In this document: one piece after another, positions 10,046 through 21,768 of the stretch
How positions within the stretch are numbered: the stretch's first letter is position 1
Layout: the number at the start of each line of letters is the position of its first letter
Source of the DNA: Mesostigma viride
Lineage: Eukaryota; Streptophyta; Mesostigmatophyceae; Mesostigmatales; Mesostigmataceae
DNA: 64,000 nt
Assembly: GCA_009746045.1 (NCBI GenBank)
Contig: RPFO01000296.1
Coordinates: 2,994,798 to 3,058,797, forward strand
Reading direction: 5' to 3'
The notes under the pieces: model-generated
What the model was told of the DNA's origin: nothing
Database searches by the model: none
Seen by the model: the letters and a program-made list of their open reading frames with translations, nothing else
Made by a program: the position numbers and the translations under genes

Positions 10046-10699
10046 AGTTAGCATATTGGGGCACCAATGTGCTAGATGGATGCAGGTTGAGGAGACCTTT
10101 CCAACGCCGTGTCAACCGCCTAGAACAGACAAGGGACTAGAAAGTTATCAAGTCCCGAAGTACTGCCGACCGGTGGGCGAGGGCGGTGCACACTCAGGGC
10201 ATAGTGGACAGGACACGTGGCAGGCCGTGCCTGCACAGGCTTAGCCTGGACTCTCACGTGACTGGGACACAGTGTACTGAGGGCTCAACGGTACTGTGGC
10301 TAGTAGAAGCCAGTAACCAGCCAGCAGGTCTGCAAGGATGTAAGTCCTTGCAGGACTGTGGCAGGTCCTGTGCTGTCCTAGACACAGGATAGCCAGAGAT
10401 TCCTGTATGCTGCCTGCAACAAGGATGCAGGGCAGCGATACGAGGCTCTGGCAATGTAGCGTTGCCCAGCGTTGCTCATGACCGAGGAACAAGGATGGAA
10501 CGAGGTTGCATATAGCTCGAGGCTCAACGAGGCAACGAGCGTCTTCACACACGAACCTTGGTCGTCACGACGAGTGGCGAGCCTATCGAGGGTCGTAGGC
10601 CTGGTGTGAGGATAAAGGTTGCTAGCCAGCAGCCTAGGGTCATTCCAGCCGGCAAGGACCAGGAGCTCACAAGCTCTGCTGACGAGTTGCTGCGCAAAT
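10046..10699 (+). repeat. Element A 3' LTR with preceding purine tract
   Basis: Second copy of the element A LTR. Immediately upstream, 10028-10045 reads AAACAAGAAAGGGTTGG, a polypurine tract that would prime plus-strand DNA. Element B has a tract ending in the closely similar GGGATTGG directly before its AGTTA start, which supports the LTR boundary in both. Confidence 0.88.
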
Positions 10700-10897
10700 G
10701 CGGGTGCGCTTGGGGTCAGGCGATGCAGATGGCGAGGCGTTAAGCCCGGGGGGTTGCTGGACGACCACCAGTGCACGACTAGTGTCATCGCCGCCTGCCG
10801 GACCTGATGGCGAAGCTGCAGCCGGAGCTGCAGGCGTATTTTCATTGCCGAGCGCAGCCGCCAGGCTGCGTTGCGTCGAGGCGCGTTTAGTCGCCAT
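10700..10897 (-). pseudogene. L1-type LINE ORF1, N-terminal part, other side of element A
   Basis: This minus-strand ORF opens with MATKRASTQRSLAAALGNE and is rich in Ala, Pro and Ser, as disordered N-termini of ORF1 proteins often are. It runs to KRTR at the border of element A. Removing A together with one copy of the 5-bp duplication GCGGG joins this frame to the segment at 2304 reading downwards (TRPAAATEG...), so it is the 5' end of the gene whose larger part lies at 1159-2304. The start is the first ATG and upstream sequence shows no continuing frame. This is a positional inference; the peptide alone is not diagnostic. Confidence 0.6.
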
Positions 10898-11768
10898 ATA
10901 TTGCGTTTTAGATTCGGAAAATTATATCAGCATGTGCGTCTTAGAAAGACGAAGCGATAGTGATATTCACGGCTAAATTCGGTGCTCAAACGTGAAAGTT
11001 ATGAGCTCCGACAGCCATGGCTACCTCGTGGCCGGAATTTCGCGTCAAACATACGGAGCAGGCCATGAAAAGCCTATCTACGCTACTTATCAAAACGACT
11101 CCTCCTCTTGGGGGGGCGTCCCCAACATCTACTGCTCCAATTTTGGTACTTTTGAAATTCCATGCCTGGAGCGCAAAGTTTGCAATATATGTGCCGTTTG
11201 TAGCTCTAGCTCTATAATAACCTGACCAACCCCGCATTCCTCAAAGTAGCACTTGTTGCCTATTCTCATTATGCGAATCACATGATTAGGATCTGCTTCA
11301 CGATTGCTATTATTGCTCGAGATTCAATTAAGAATGATTGAGATCAATAAATGATGAACCAAATAAACCAAATTAGGCCACTTGACAAGTTCATGATCCA
11401 TTTAAATTGTACAATTAAGCGATTAATTAATTCATAAATCATACATTACATGGGATACCCCCGTTGACGAGCTAGTGGTACGTACAATGAAACATTTGAG
11501 TTTGTAACATGTCTCCATGGATATATACATGTATGCTGGACCTCGCGCATCTCAGCCCTCTAAGAAATGTTATTTGAACTCAGGTCTAGATCTAAATATA
11601 TACATGATCTGGATAATATTATACACTTCCTTAAAAGAGCATGAATCGAGCTTTACAATTCAGGACAAGGAACTCGTTTGCAAATCACGGCTGAAAGGCA
11701 AGTGCTCACAACGAAGCACGTGCTCTCAAGGCTGTCCACCTCGTCCAACCAAGCCCGGGCGAGCTGGC
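10898..11768. other. Non-coding region
   Basis: No supportable gene. The first 100 bases are probably 5' leader of the split L1-type ORF1 gene. From about 11220 the sequence becomes AT-rich (many AATTA/TTAAT words). Short open frames on both strands at 10986-11237 show no recognisable feature. Confidence 0.4.
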
Positions 11769-14700
11769 CTACTGAACAGGTCTCTTCTTGGCCAAGTTCG
11801 TGAGCCGTTTCTCGACGTCTGTCGGAATGGTCAAGATGGCCTGGCGATTGTTAGCTGGGTTGACAACAATGGTGTGTTCGAACCCCGCGTCCATGCACAG
11901 GTAGCAATTGACCAAGTTTGGCTGTTCAGGTTGGGCATCGGCGTCCATTTTGAACATCGTCGCCATACCCGGAAATCTGTCGTAGTAGCGCACCCCCACC
12001 ACCCATTGTCCCTTACGGAACAACTCCCTATCGACCTTGCCGTTTCTGTCGGCCACTCGCCTCACGAAAGTAGCGGCCACCTGATAAGGCTCCTGCAAGA
12101 CTTCCGCTAGCCAATATGGATGATCTGGATCGTGGGACTCATCACCAGAGTAGGACTCGACGGCAAAAATGTCTCGCAGCTTCAGTCTCCTTCCCATCAT
12201 CGTCCTCTCTGCCTGTAGTCTGTTCAGTCGCGTCCCTGCGTGCCCCCCTTGTCCGTTTGGGTTCCTTTGCACTGGCTCCCCCAGTTTGTGGAGCTTCATC
12301 CGAGCACCTCCCACATTCCAGCCGTCCATGTCGGTCCACTCCTTTCGACAATCCCACCACCTTTCCTCGGCGCACGCACCGCCACAATAGCAGGAATACT
12401 GGCGCAGCATTAAGCGCGTCACATTCGACTTGTCCATGCGCCACCAGTGCGCCTTCTTCACTCCTTTGATTTCGCCGCGCCCTGGGCTGTAAGGAAGCAC
12501 CTGCGCGTCGAAGACAAGATTTGCACAAGGGAAAGTTGAAGTTACGAGACCATCGAGCTAGTTGTGTTTTATTAAGCACTCCTGATCGCCAGGACTCCAA
12601 GAACGCCCTAGAAACGACGGCCGGCGTAACTATTCCCTGAACGAGGACTGTACACTTAATTACCTCGGGGAACTCGAAGAAGTTACGCCTGGTCGTTGTG
12701 GTCCCGCCCACCGCCCCCGACGCCAGATTCTCCACCAACTGGGCGTCCGTCTGTTTGTCCTGGTTCTCTTCCCTGATGTGCCACCTCCTCAACATGCACT
12801 TCACAGTCCCACCAGCTCCATCCACCTCCCCCTTTCCGTGCTGCTCCCCAAAGTAATTCCACTCAAATGACTCCAGGTGCAGATCCTCCGTCAGCAGCCG
12901 GGCCACTTCCGCAATCACATTCCTTGACTTGAACTGCATGGAGCAATTGTCCGACCACCCAATGAAGCGCTTCACCTCTACCCCTTCTGACCGTAGTGTC
13001 GCCAGGATTTTGAGGATAGCAAAACGGAGGGCCCGCCCGTCCCTTTTCATTCCGCCCTGTCCGATGAAGTGAAACTCCCTTCTCACGACCTTTCCCGACG
13101 CTGGATCCAAGTAGCGCACGATCCAGGGCATAAGGACGAATGTGACTGGATGCCAATACTGTGCTTGGAGATTGTGATAGGTGTAAGACTGGTAGTTCTC
13201 GGCGTAATCTGTGTGGCATACAAGGTCCCCCACCCGCATCCTTGAGAGACATTCCTTGGAGGCGTCCGCTTGCCACCACGCGTTGAAGCAATGCTGGATG
13301 AAGTCCGGCCACTTGTCCACAATTGCCTCCTTTAGCTCCGTTGGTGTGGACTTGACGTCGACTTGCGTCAATCGCTGCCCACCAGCCTTTGCGATCTCGT
13401 CACAGTCGTCCTGCATATGCGCAGTGTGCACATACAGAAAAGACATCAACTTCGACCCACCAATGACCTGTAGGAAGAAAAAAGACAGGACCTCAGGAAA
13501 AATTGAAAAAGAAACGCCTTGGGGCGCAACCACTCCACTAAAAATTACCTCTGGCCCAAGAACCTCAGGAAACATTGCAAAAGAAACGCCTTGGGGCGCA
13601 ACCACTCCACTAAAAATTACCTCTGGCCCAAGAACCGCACCCGGCGGCACATCCTGCATCTCGTATCTGGTCCATGAAATCAGGTGGTTGGAAGCCTCCT
13701 CCCGTTCGCATAACATGAAGTTCCGAATTCCACACTTGGGAGCCCGGCAAGTGCCCAACACACAAGCCTTACGCCGGATCGAGCAAACCCCCAACTCCTC
13801 GCCCAGGTCATGATCGGGCACCCCTTCCTCGTCGTCCAGCACCCTCCCATGCATGGGCAGATCCTCAAGTTCGCCCTGAAAAGGCTGAACCTGCGGCCGC
13901 GACGACCCCACAGACGACCTCGAACCTCCCCCCTCCCTCATCCCCTCCACCTCACAAGTAAACTTGTTCACCCACTCTGTCGTGTGAGTGGCTTTGAAAA
14001 TGGAACATGTGGGCACGGACGACCCCACGTCGAGCTGGCTACCATGATCGCACGCGTGGCATTCAGGTCCGCACTCGCATCTGGCATGAAAAGTTGCACG
14101 AAATTTGGCCAACCCCCCAACCATGGACTGCATGGTAGTGTGGTGCTGGCATGCGCACAAGTTCCGCATTTTCCACCGCCCCTTGACGCATGCGGGCATA
14201 TGCTTGCAAAAAGTAGTGTATCCCACATGAACTGTGCTCTTCTGATTCGTGCGTAGCATTGACATCCCATCCTCCGTCTCCAAAATCACCTGATTTCCCC
14301 CCTCACGCCCTCCTCTCCCTCCCCCCCCCCCCTCCCTACTGTCCATCCGCCGCGGTGGCTTCAACTCCGGATGGCGGGAAATGAACACTTCGTAAATCTT
14401 CGACTTGGAGACAGTATAGTAGCGCGCACCCTCCGAAAACGCTAGTGTATGTTTGTAATCCTTTCTTGTCCATTCACAATGAACATCCTTCATGTTCGGA
14501 GACGCCCGCGTCAAGTTATCATCCCTCCAGCACGCTTGTATCAGGGCAATCACTTCCGTCGGAAGCTCGTTTTTCCTCCTTCTCCTCTCTGGCGCACTCA
14601 TCAAAAGGTCGTCCTCCCCTTCTTCCATTCCATCCCTGTGACCCCGAACAGTTGCGACAAAGCGCCTGTCAATCCCGAACGCGCGCTCCACAATCCTGTC

Positions 14701-14794
14701 CGGGACGCCCTCCATTCCCTTCGTAACAAGTCCACACAAGGCCCACCTAAGCCCACGATCCTTCTCAGATGTTCCCAAGTCGGCAAAAGCCTTC
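11769..14794 (-). pseudogene. Transposase-like gene, main part, split by element B
   Basis: A long minus-strand gene with three conserved blocks like a DDE-type nuclease core: HTDYAENYQ (about 13191-13217), GWSDNCSMQFKSRN (about 12923-12967) and FGEQHGKGEVDGAGGTVK (about 12800-12853). The last block, with its HGKG..DG.GG signature, recurs in transposase-like proteins of several eukaryotes, but I cannot name the superfamily. Further features are a Cys/His cluster (CECGPECHACDHG), a C-terminal CYCGGACAEERWWDC motif and a following compact domain to 11769. One intron is predicted at 13468-13620. The frame shifts near 12510, from a lesion or an intron I could not place. The first 110 codons lie at 24411-24738, beyond element B; removing B and one CCTTC copy restores the frame. 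No terminal inverted repeats were found. Confidence 0.7.
13468..13620 (-). other. Predicted spliceosomal intron in the transposase-like gene
   Basis: On the minus strand the donor reads GTAATTTTTAG and the acceptor is preceded by a pyrimidine run ending TTTTTTCTTCCTACAG. The 153 nt are a multiple of three and open, so the frame reads through, but the encoded text is a near-exact tandem duplication of about 75 bp (VIFSGVVAPQGVSF twice) with no homology to the conserved blocks. The duplicated copy also contains a second possible donor. Confidence 0.65.
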
Positions 14795-15417
14795 AGTTGT
14801 ATGAGAGTGAATGCCACGAATTCCGCCATGGTTCTAGTTCTTGCAGGAAGTTGCCTTTATTAATAACAAGGAAACGCAGACGTAAGTCACGTCACTTCCA
14901 AGACTGCACGCAGCACAGTCGACAGGGTCGCAGTGCCAAGAGAACGTGCACGCAAGAACTAGCGTCCCGGTGCGACCAAGTCACACATATAGGTTGTTAG
15001 GGACGCGTCCAAGTATTCAGCTGCACTGTCACAGCTGAACTGTCAATCAATTGATTACACAGACTCTGGCACGCCTTTGGCGCGCAGATCTATCAATTGT
15101 CCATACGGCTAGTCCTGTGGACCTATCCGTACTCTACTCAGCATCAATTGTCTCATAGGTCCTGGCGCGCTACAGCACGCCTACCTATCAATTGACCATC
15201 AAGTCCTGTACAAGTCCTGTCAACGTCCTGCGGACTACCAAAGTGACACTTGTACATCCTGTGTCCGTACGCGCCCACAGTGGCGCGCCGGGTACTGTCG
15301 GCACAGCCTAGGAAACGTCATAACTTTTACGTTCCTTAACCAAACGAGGCGTTCCAGGTGCCGTTGGAAAGAGCGTAACAATCTCTATCCATCTAACGTC
15401 AATCCTTTACATTAACT
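14795..15417 (-). repeat. Element B 3' LTR and polypurine tract
   Basis: Direct repeat of 23791-24410. On the minus strand the bases just before the LTR (15418 upwards) read AAAGAAAAGAAGGGATTGG, a clear polypurine tract. Because the LTR crosses the start of the interrupted gene, an ATG inside it gives the main part of that gene a false N-terminus (MAEFVAFTLIQ). Confidence 0.9.
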
Positions 15418-16357
15418 CCAATCCCTTCTTTTCTTTAGGGATCACATCCCCTGCCAGGGACCCTTGAAGTAGCTTGAAATGTCCTTCACTCCAGCTTGAA
15501 GCTTGAACAGATGCCATTGCCATTCCCCCAGCCTTTTCTTTTAAGGAACTGGAAAAGAAACAGATCTGCCACAGGGAAAAACCATTCCATGAGAAATGGA
15601 TAAAAACCTATGGAAGTGGCATTACAGAGTACCACCAGATATTAGAAGCACACAAAATTAAATATATACAGGTTAATTCTATGAGGTCTTCTCCAGGAAT
15701 TAATCCCATCACCTCGGTAGAGCCTCCAGTACAATGACCTTCTGGCGGTGAGTTACATTAATCCCAGATACTAATCCCATAAAACCCAGTACATATTCAA
15801 TATAAGTACAATAAATCCATGACAATTAAAATACCACTTGACAAAGTAAGGCGTATTACAATAGTTTGCCTGTCATTCTCTCAACAGGGTCTCTTGGCGC
15901 CCGTCTTACGGCGCCCGTCTACTTGCCAGATGGTAAACTGCCACAGCAAACAAATGACAAAATGAAACACATAGGCAACAATTAAATCCTGCCCTGGGGA
16001 ACTAGGGAAGTCTGAACAGGCAAACACCTGAACAGGCCAGCTTGTAGAAACATAATACCAGGGAATCGAACCCCGCCCTATAAACCCCAGAATAAAGGTT
16101 CCCAGACCATTGTGAGAGGTATGTACAAATATACATTTCTTTTAAAATAGAATACATGGTCTGTAATGGACCTGTCAACCTTGTGTAGTCAACAGCATGA
16201 ACCCCAGCCAAAACCTGGCTGTATCCTGATTAAAATCAGAGTGAGTGTACCATGGTCCATGAGCCTTAGTACAGACTAAAATACAGGTATTATGCCAGTC
16301 ACAATGCTGACACTACCACACAATCTGCTCTCCAATGCCCTATAACCAGGCACCAGC
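15418..16357 (-). other. Element B 3' untranslated region
   Basis: About 0.94 kb without a gene, AT-rich in parts. It contains paired GGCGCC boxes near 15896-15920 and the T-arm-like motif at 16061-16074, whose 22-base context (GGGC before and TGGT after, minus strand) is identical in element C. Confidence 0.5.
16061..16074 (-). promoter_or_regulatory. tRNA T-arm / B-box-like motif in element B
   Basis: On the minus strand this reads GGGGTTCGATTCCC, the same core as in elements A and C, and fits the Pol III B-box. No convincing A-box at the right spacing is visible, so transcription by Pol III is not implied. Confidence 0.55.
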
Positions 16358-18349
16358 TTAGACAGCTTGCTGAGATGGGTCCATCAGAGACTGAAGAACC
16401 TTGTATTGCACTGCTGCCTTCTGCACTAGCTTGGTCAAAGCATCAGCAGGATTGTCAACCCCCGGGACATGCTCAATATTGGCCAAGGAGGACAACTCCT
16501 TTAGAAGGAGATAATCCAAGTCCCTACTTCTGGCCATCTGCCTGTGCACAAACTGCACCATCCCCATGGAGTCTGTTTTTAGAAGAGTGGTAACCTGAAG
16601 TGGCCAAGGAGTGTTAGAAGTCATCTGATGAAGCAACTCCTTCAGATAAAGGCTTGTGTGAATGCCTTCACAAATAGCCCTGCATTCTGCCACATCACTG
16701 CTGACAGCCACCCGTTTGTGCAGGCGACTAAACCAGCTCACCAAACTCCCCAGGCCTTCCTGTCTGAGCACAAAGAGCCCTGCAGCCCTGCCCCTGACCT
16801 TGGAGACCTGCCTGCTGTCCATTGAGCTATCCACATACAGCTCCATGCAAATGGGTTGTGATAAATCCACTGCAGACAACAGAATGCCAGATGAAGCCCT
16901 GACCTGATCAGCCACTTTGGCAGACCCTAGCTCCACCAGCATGTCATCAGGCAACCTGGCTATGACCATAAGGTCTGGCCTGGAAATGCCTGCCACCCAA
17001 GCAACCATGCCCCTGACGTCCATAGGACACAGTGCCTGTGTGATGGTTGGAGGAAGCTTGCTAATGAGGGTCTCTTGATAATCATTGCCCCCCACCAGCC
17101 GCATACGCCATTCTCCCCCCTTCTTCACCAGTGTGGCCTCCATGCCCACAAACAGCAGAGGCTCATTCTCCACCTGCCATTGCTCCCTACCCAGAGGAAA
17201 CTTGGACTTAATGATGGAGATCAGCTCCTTAAGCCACGACGTGGGAGCTATCAGATGTAGGTCATCCCCGTGCAGCGAAGCATACACTGGCAGGCCTTCC
17301 CATTGCCCCAGAAACAGACAGGGGTCTACAGGAGAGACCTTCAAGTTGCAATGCTCCTTCAGGAAACGGTTGAGAGTCTCCCTCCAGATTATTGGACTTG
17401 ACCTCAGGCCCTCCAGGCCCTTGAGGATTTTAAGGAACTCAGTGTGAATGTCCCTCTTCCATACAGCAGGCACCCTGACATAGAAAGGCGTCTTGCCCTC
17501 CCACTTTTCCTGTGCCACATCTGCATCCCCCTCCAGAAATGCCCTCTTGAAGTCTACCACCACTGAGCCATAGTCCAAGCCCTTGTTGAGAAGGCCTAGA
17601 AATACACACAGCAGCAGCCTCCAAGTGTCATGCAACATGCCAGGGGTATACAACTCCTCAGCAGTGCACTCACCAGTACCCTTGAACTCATTCAGCACTG
17701 GCCTGACATGTGGTACCTTGACCCCGTCCACCTCCTTCATCTTGATGACAAACTTGAGCTTGAGTAGACGTCGTGCAGGAGGCAGGTCATTGACAGGTTC
17801 CACGCATTTCTTGGAGTTCCAGTCCTCCCCAGATTTAATCAGACCCAGTGTGACCTGGGGACACATAATGGGAGAGGACATGAGCTTCACCAGGCCTTGG
17901 TAGTTGATAGGGCTGTGTCCAGCAAGTGAGTGAGGACCAATGCCCAAACTGCTTGGATGACTAGCAGCTGGCAATATGAGGTCATCAACCAAGGGCTCCT
18001 GCCCCTGGCACACTTGCACACGCTTAACCGACCTGGTTACTGCACGTGATAGGTGAGTGGTCCTGAAATTAATCAGTGGGACCTGACCAGCCCCTTCCTT
18101 AGTCAGGAGAGAGGACGTGATCACTACTCCATCCTGGCATAGGAAATTCTGCCCCAGAAGAGCAGGTCCCTGATAGCCCTCCAAGACACAAAATGTAGTG
18201 TCCTGTCCAAGGATAGGAATAGATACCTCATCCAGTACCTTCACGTGTACCCCGCCACTGAAGTCAGACACAAACTGATAGCTGGGTTCAGTCATGCTGT
18301 ACCCTGCTGCAGCCCTGGTCCCAATGATGGAAACCTGAGAATTAGTGTC
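16358..18349 (-). pseudogene. pol: Element B pol, part 2: retropepsin-like domain, RT, RNase H
   Basis: One open minus-strand frame. The retropepsin-like domain starts at the insert border with DTNSQVSIIG and continues with VSDFSGG, DEVSIPILG and LLGQNFL. RT motifs: HVRPVLNEFKGTG, YTPGMLHDTWR, VDFKRAFLEGD, GLRSSPIIWR, VDPCLF, LHGDDLHLI. RNase H motifs: YVDSSMDSRQVSKVRGR, SSDVAECRAICEG, LKTDSMGMVQFVH, HVPGVDNPADALTKL. All acidic catalytic residues of RT and RNase H are present. The 1.77-kb insert cuts pol exactly at the Asp-Thr-Asn codons, and a frameshift lies upstream near 20150, so the polyprotein is broken. Confidence 0.9.
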
Positions 18350-20118
18350 CATCTTCCCAGTAAAAGTCCTAAATTTAGGACCAAGTGGAATTAAAAAATA
18401 TATATGCAAACATTAAAATTTGACCCTGGCATTCGTGCCCATGACAGATAACACACTTTTTTAGTTTCTATCAAAAACCTGGGGTCAAATAATTACATTT
18501 AGTGCATGAATGGGCCCTGCCACCTGCCAGACCTCAAAGCGCGAATTTGGCCAAAATGTGGGTTTTAGGACCATTAGGACCAATTAGTGTCAACGCATGA
18601 CCATGCTATCCTCACGGTCCCTTGAGCATCTTACAAGCGCTAGGGGACCCTACGAGGCCTTGGGATGGCGGGGCAGCGTATAACAAGGCCATACCCTGCT
18701 GTGGCTGCCTCTATATATACGCGTGATTAACGGTGTCACAGATGGTGCAGGTAATGCAATATAGGGTTGCATGGTTGCTGAGGTTGCCCGGCTTGAACAT
18801 GGCCCACCCCTTGCGGTAAACTTTCTCTAAGCATATGCCAAACCTTCTTTGACATCACGGACATGCTGGCCACCACCCAGCGATGAAAAAACATTGCATT
18901 TGCATTGCAACTAACACATGAATGCAGCCAAATCAAGTTACAAAACAACGTTGTGCCAACATGCAACGCTTTGTGAGCGAATTCAGGGTGCATGTAACAC
19001 GTAAACCATACTGTATATACTGTCTGAGAACACCCTGAACGACTGCAGGCCATAGGACCATGGTTTATAACTAACACATGAGTAAAACTGCTCTTACGCA
19101 TGTGTGTTTTAGCTGCAGCGGACGACGAAGATAGAGACGTAAAAAATTGTATGACGTAAACCAACTATGTGTGACAGTTATGTGCACAGAGAGCGTCCCC
19201 TCTTTTTAGGCATAGCTGGCTGACTCAAAACACCACGACAGCGTTGCCAGTTACACTCATGATCTAGGACAACCCGGCACTTACCTGCTACTTACGTCGC
19301 CTCATTCCAGATGGTTGCAAAAAAGTCGCTGAAATCCGCAGCGAGGTCAGCTTTCCGAGAGCTGAGCGCACCAAAGCTGGCCAACCGGTTCGACAATGAT
19401 ATAAACCACGCTTGTGCTGCGTTCTAGGTCCAAGAAATACCGAAAGTGAAGACCTATAAGGTGCGCTCGCTGCCCAGCCTGAACGTCCCTAAAACATGGT
19501 CGACAATGGAAATCGGGCAAGAATATCACGGCCCAGGCGCTCCCATGTCAAATACTCCGTTTCTAAACTCCAGACTATAATAAAAATCGTCCACAAAAAT
19601 TTCCTGGCTTGATTCGCACCACCATTGCTAATACACTAACATGTTTGTGCCAAAATCGACCCTCCGCGAGCAGGCGATCTGCGACCCATTTGTGTTGTGC
19701 CGCTGTGATACAGCGCTACACATAAAAACTTGCGCAGAAAATATTCACAGCCTTTAAGCATAACTAACAACCTTTCGTTTTTGCTACTGGGCGCCCGAAA
19801 TGATAAACGCACGTGAAAACGCCGGCCACGATTGTCAGGTCGCCATATCCACCTCACTTCATTCCCGCACCCACTTTTTCGCTCCAAAATCGGTTATATT
19901 TTTGGTCGAGGTACCTACTTTCCCGCCATTATACCCGGTACCCGGGTACGGAATCCGGGTACCATGTGCCGGTACCACGGGTCGGGTACATCATGCCGGG
20001 TACGGTCCACATGGGGTACGGTCCATATAGTGACCCCCCCCCCCCGGTACCTCGGTTATAGTGACCACTAGGACGATTTAGGACAAAGTCCTAAATTTAG
20101 GACCGTGGGATGATTAAC
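18350..20118. mobile_element. 1.77-kb insertion inside element B (candidate DNA transposon)
   Basis: Flanked by a 9-bp duplication ATTAGTGTC (18341-18349 and 20119-20127). Both ends carry the 16-bp palindrome GTCCTAAATTTAGGAC (18366-18381 and 20088-20103) and imperfect terminal inverted repeats around CATC(T)CCCA. No transposase ORF is visible; the longest frame (18736-19164, minus) is not recognisable. The right third (about 19930-20060) is dense in GGTACC-type palindromes. An 8-9-bp duplication would suit hAT or Mutator-like mobilisation of a non-autonomous element, but the ends match no consensus I know. Confidence 0.7.
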
Positions 20119-20127
20119 ATTAGTGTC

Positions 20128-21628
20128 TACCTCTATGTAAGGCAGTGTCCAGCCCCAGATTGCCATGCCACCTGAGCTTGGCTACCTTGGGCTGCTTCTT
20201 GGCTCTTTGTAGAGCCCCAATCAATCCAGCCAAACTTGTCCCCCTGGGCTTGGTTAGTGCCTTGGGCTTGACAGTTGACTCCCCAGCTGTTGACCTTACA
20301 GCCTGTTCAACAAGTACCTCTGCAACCTGGCCAGGGCTGACAGATTCCCCTGCAACAGATGTGGTCGTTGCGTCAGTGATGTCACTTGGGACCTGAAAAT
20401 CCTGCAGATCCTGTGAGCCTTGTGCCTGACTGCCCTCATTCATCAGGTTAGGCTTGACATATGACCAACTCAGCCGGTGCACATGCTTTGGTTCGTCCTC
20501 CATGCTGACCAAGCATGCGTGGCTAGCTTCATCAACCTGGGTAACCACCCCAGGACTCCAGCTACCACGTTTGCCATAAAGGCTAGGTTCCTTCCAAGCT
20601 AGGACCTTCTGACCCACTTGTGGCTCCAGCATCTTCCAACCCCGGTCCTTCTCCCTCAGCTTGGCAAAGGTGACATGTGCAGCATGTTTCCAGCCCTCCA
20701 GCACATGTGGTGGGCACAGGCCATGATATAGACCCATTGGGCTGACAGCAACTCCATCATAGTAGAAGTTAACCCTGCTGTTCAGCTGCTGCTCCACGTT
20801 CCTCAGCCATGCACTCCTGACAAGTGCAGGTGCAGACAAGGGTACCCAGTCTTCAGAGATGATCAATTTCTTGACCTCCTGGATTGCCCTCTCGATAGCA
20901 CCCTGCTGCCCATGAGCCTCCCTAGGTGTAACCAGCAACTCAGGAAGGGTAGGATCACCCTTGAGATGCTGAAACTGCATGTCCACCTGGATCCTTGTGG
21001 TAGGAAACTTGGCTCTTACATTCTGCAGGGCAGCCAGCAAGTACCTGTTCTTCATAGAAGGTAAATGCTCCAGCACCTTGTATTTTGTGTACCTGTCCAC
21101 GCACACCAACAGTTGCATGCCCCTGATGTGTTGGATATCACACTGCAGATCACCAATGCTCTGAGGTAGAGCTTTGGCATGTGATTTCCTGGGCTTGTTG
21201 GAGGACAACTGGCACTTACACCGTGAGGCAGCTTGCTGACACGCCTTGAGAAGGGGTGCCCTGCCCATACGGAAGGCAAAGTTGTTTGACAGAGAAGTGG
21301 CATGCCCAAACATGTTGTGGATTCGGGCACCCAACTCCTGGTACACAGAGGAAGCAGTCCCTGGCACAGTCAGGACTGTGCTGTCAGGTTGTCCAGCATC
21401 ACCATGCTGACTTCCATCCTGTTCTGACTCAGAGCCTGAGTCACCCTGCTCATGCCCAACACCTGGACCGCCAGCAGGGACCACATGCATACCACCAGAG
21501 GCCTTCACACCCCTCTGTGGTTGTACATTGGTTTCTCTCAAAATGAGAGGTCCACCCTCGTGCCCAGCACGAGGATGCATGGGGTCAGACATTCTTACAG
21601 CTGCATCAGCTGTCAAGGACGTCTTCAT
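20128..21628 (-). pseudogene. pol: Element B pol, part 1: integrase
   Basis: Minus-strand frame from ATG at 21628. After an acidic linker with no protease come IHNMFGH...C...CKC (HHCC-like), the core acids in LQCDIQHIRGM, IQVDMQFQ and GQQGAIERAIQEVKK, and the SH3-like tail (GWKMLEPQVGQ, WKEPSLYGKRGSW, HVHRLSWSYVKP). The frame differs from gag, but upstream of the ATG it stays open almost to the gag stop. It ends just before the insert; compared with A and C, one frameshift near 20150 precedes the retropepsin part. Confidence 0.88.
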
Positions 21629-21768
21629 AGGAACCTGTACCTCTCCAGGTGACCTGGGGCCATCCTGAACCTGGAGATCACCCTCTTGTTGCCCAGATAT
21701 AAAATCTGCATTGGAGCACCTGGCCTCCCCCTGGGTGAATTAAGGTGTGTAGGGGTTGCCTCAGACAG

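Larger units (their letters stand above)
2310..10699 (+). mobile_element. Element A: complete Copia-like LTR retrotransposon
   Basis: An 8.4-kb element bounded by 653/654-bp direct repeats (2310-2962 and 10046-10699) that differ at only about four positions by eye, so the insertion is recent. A 5-bp target duplication GCGGG flanks it (2305-2309 and 10700-10704). The LTR begins AGTTAG and ends GCAAAT, so the usual TG...CA ends are absent. Order inside: ORF0 (2986-3609), gag (4556-5518), UGA, then pol with integrase, retropepsin-like domain, RT and RNase H (5525-9109). A purine-rich tract lies just before the 3' LTR. Pol carries two frameshifts, so this copy is probably not autonomous despite its young LTRs. 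It interrupts an L1-type ORF1 gene. Confidence 0.93.

Noticed and set aside
15001-15300. Region with many restriction-site-like palindromes considered as a separate element.
   Set aside because: It is inside the element B LTR and repeated identically in the other LTR.
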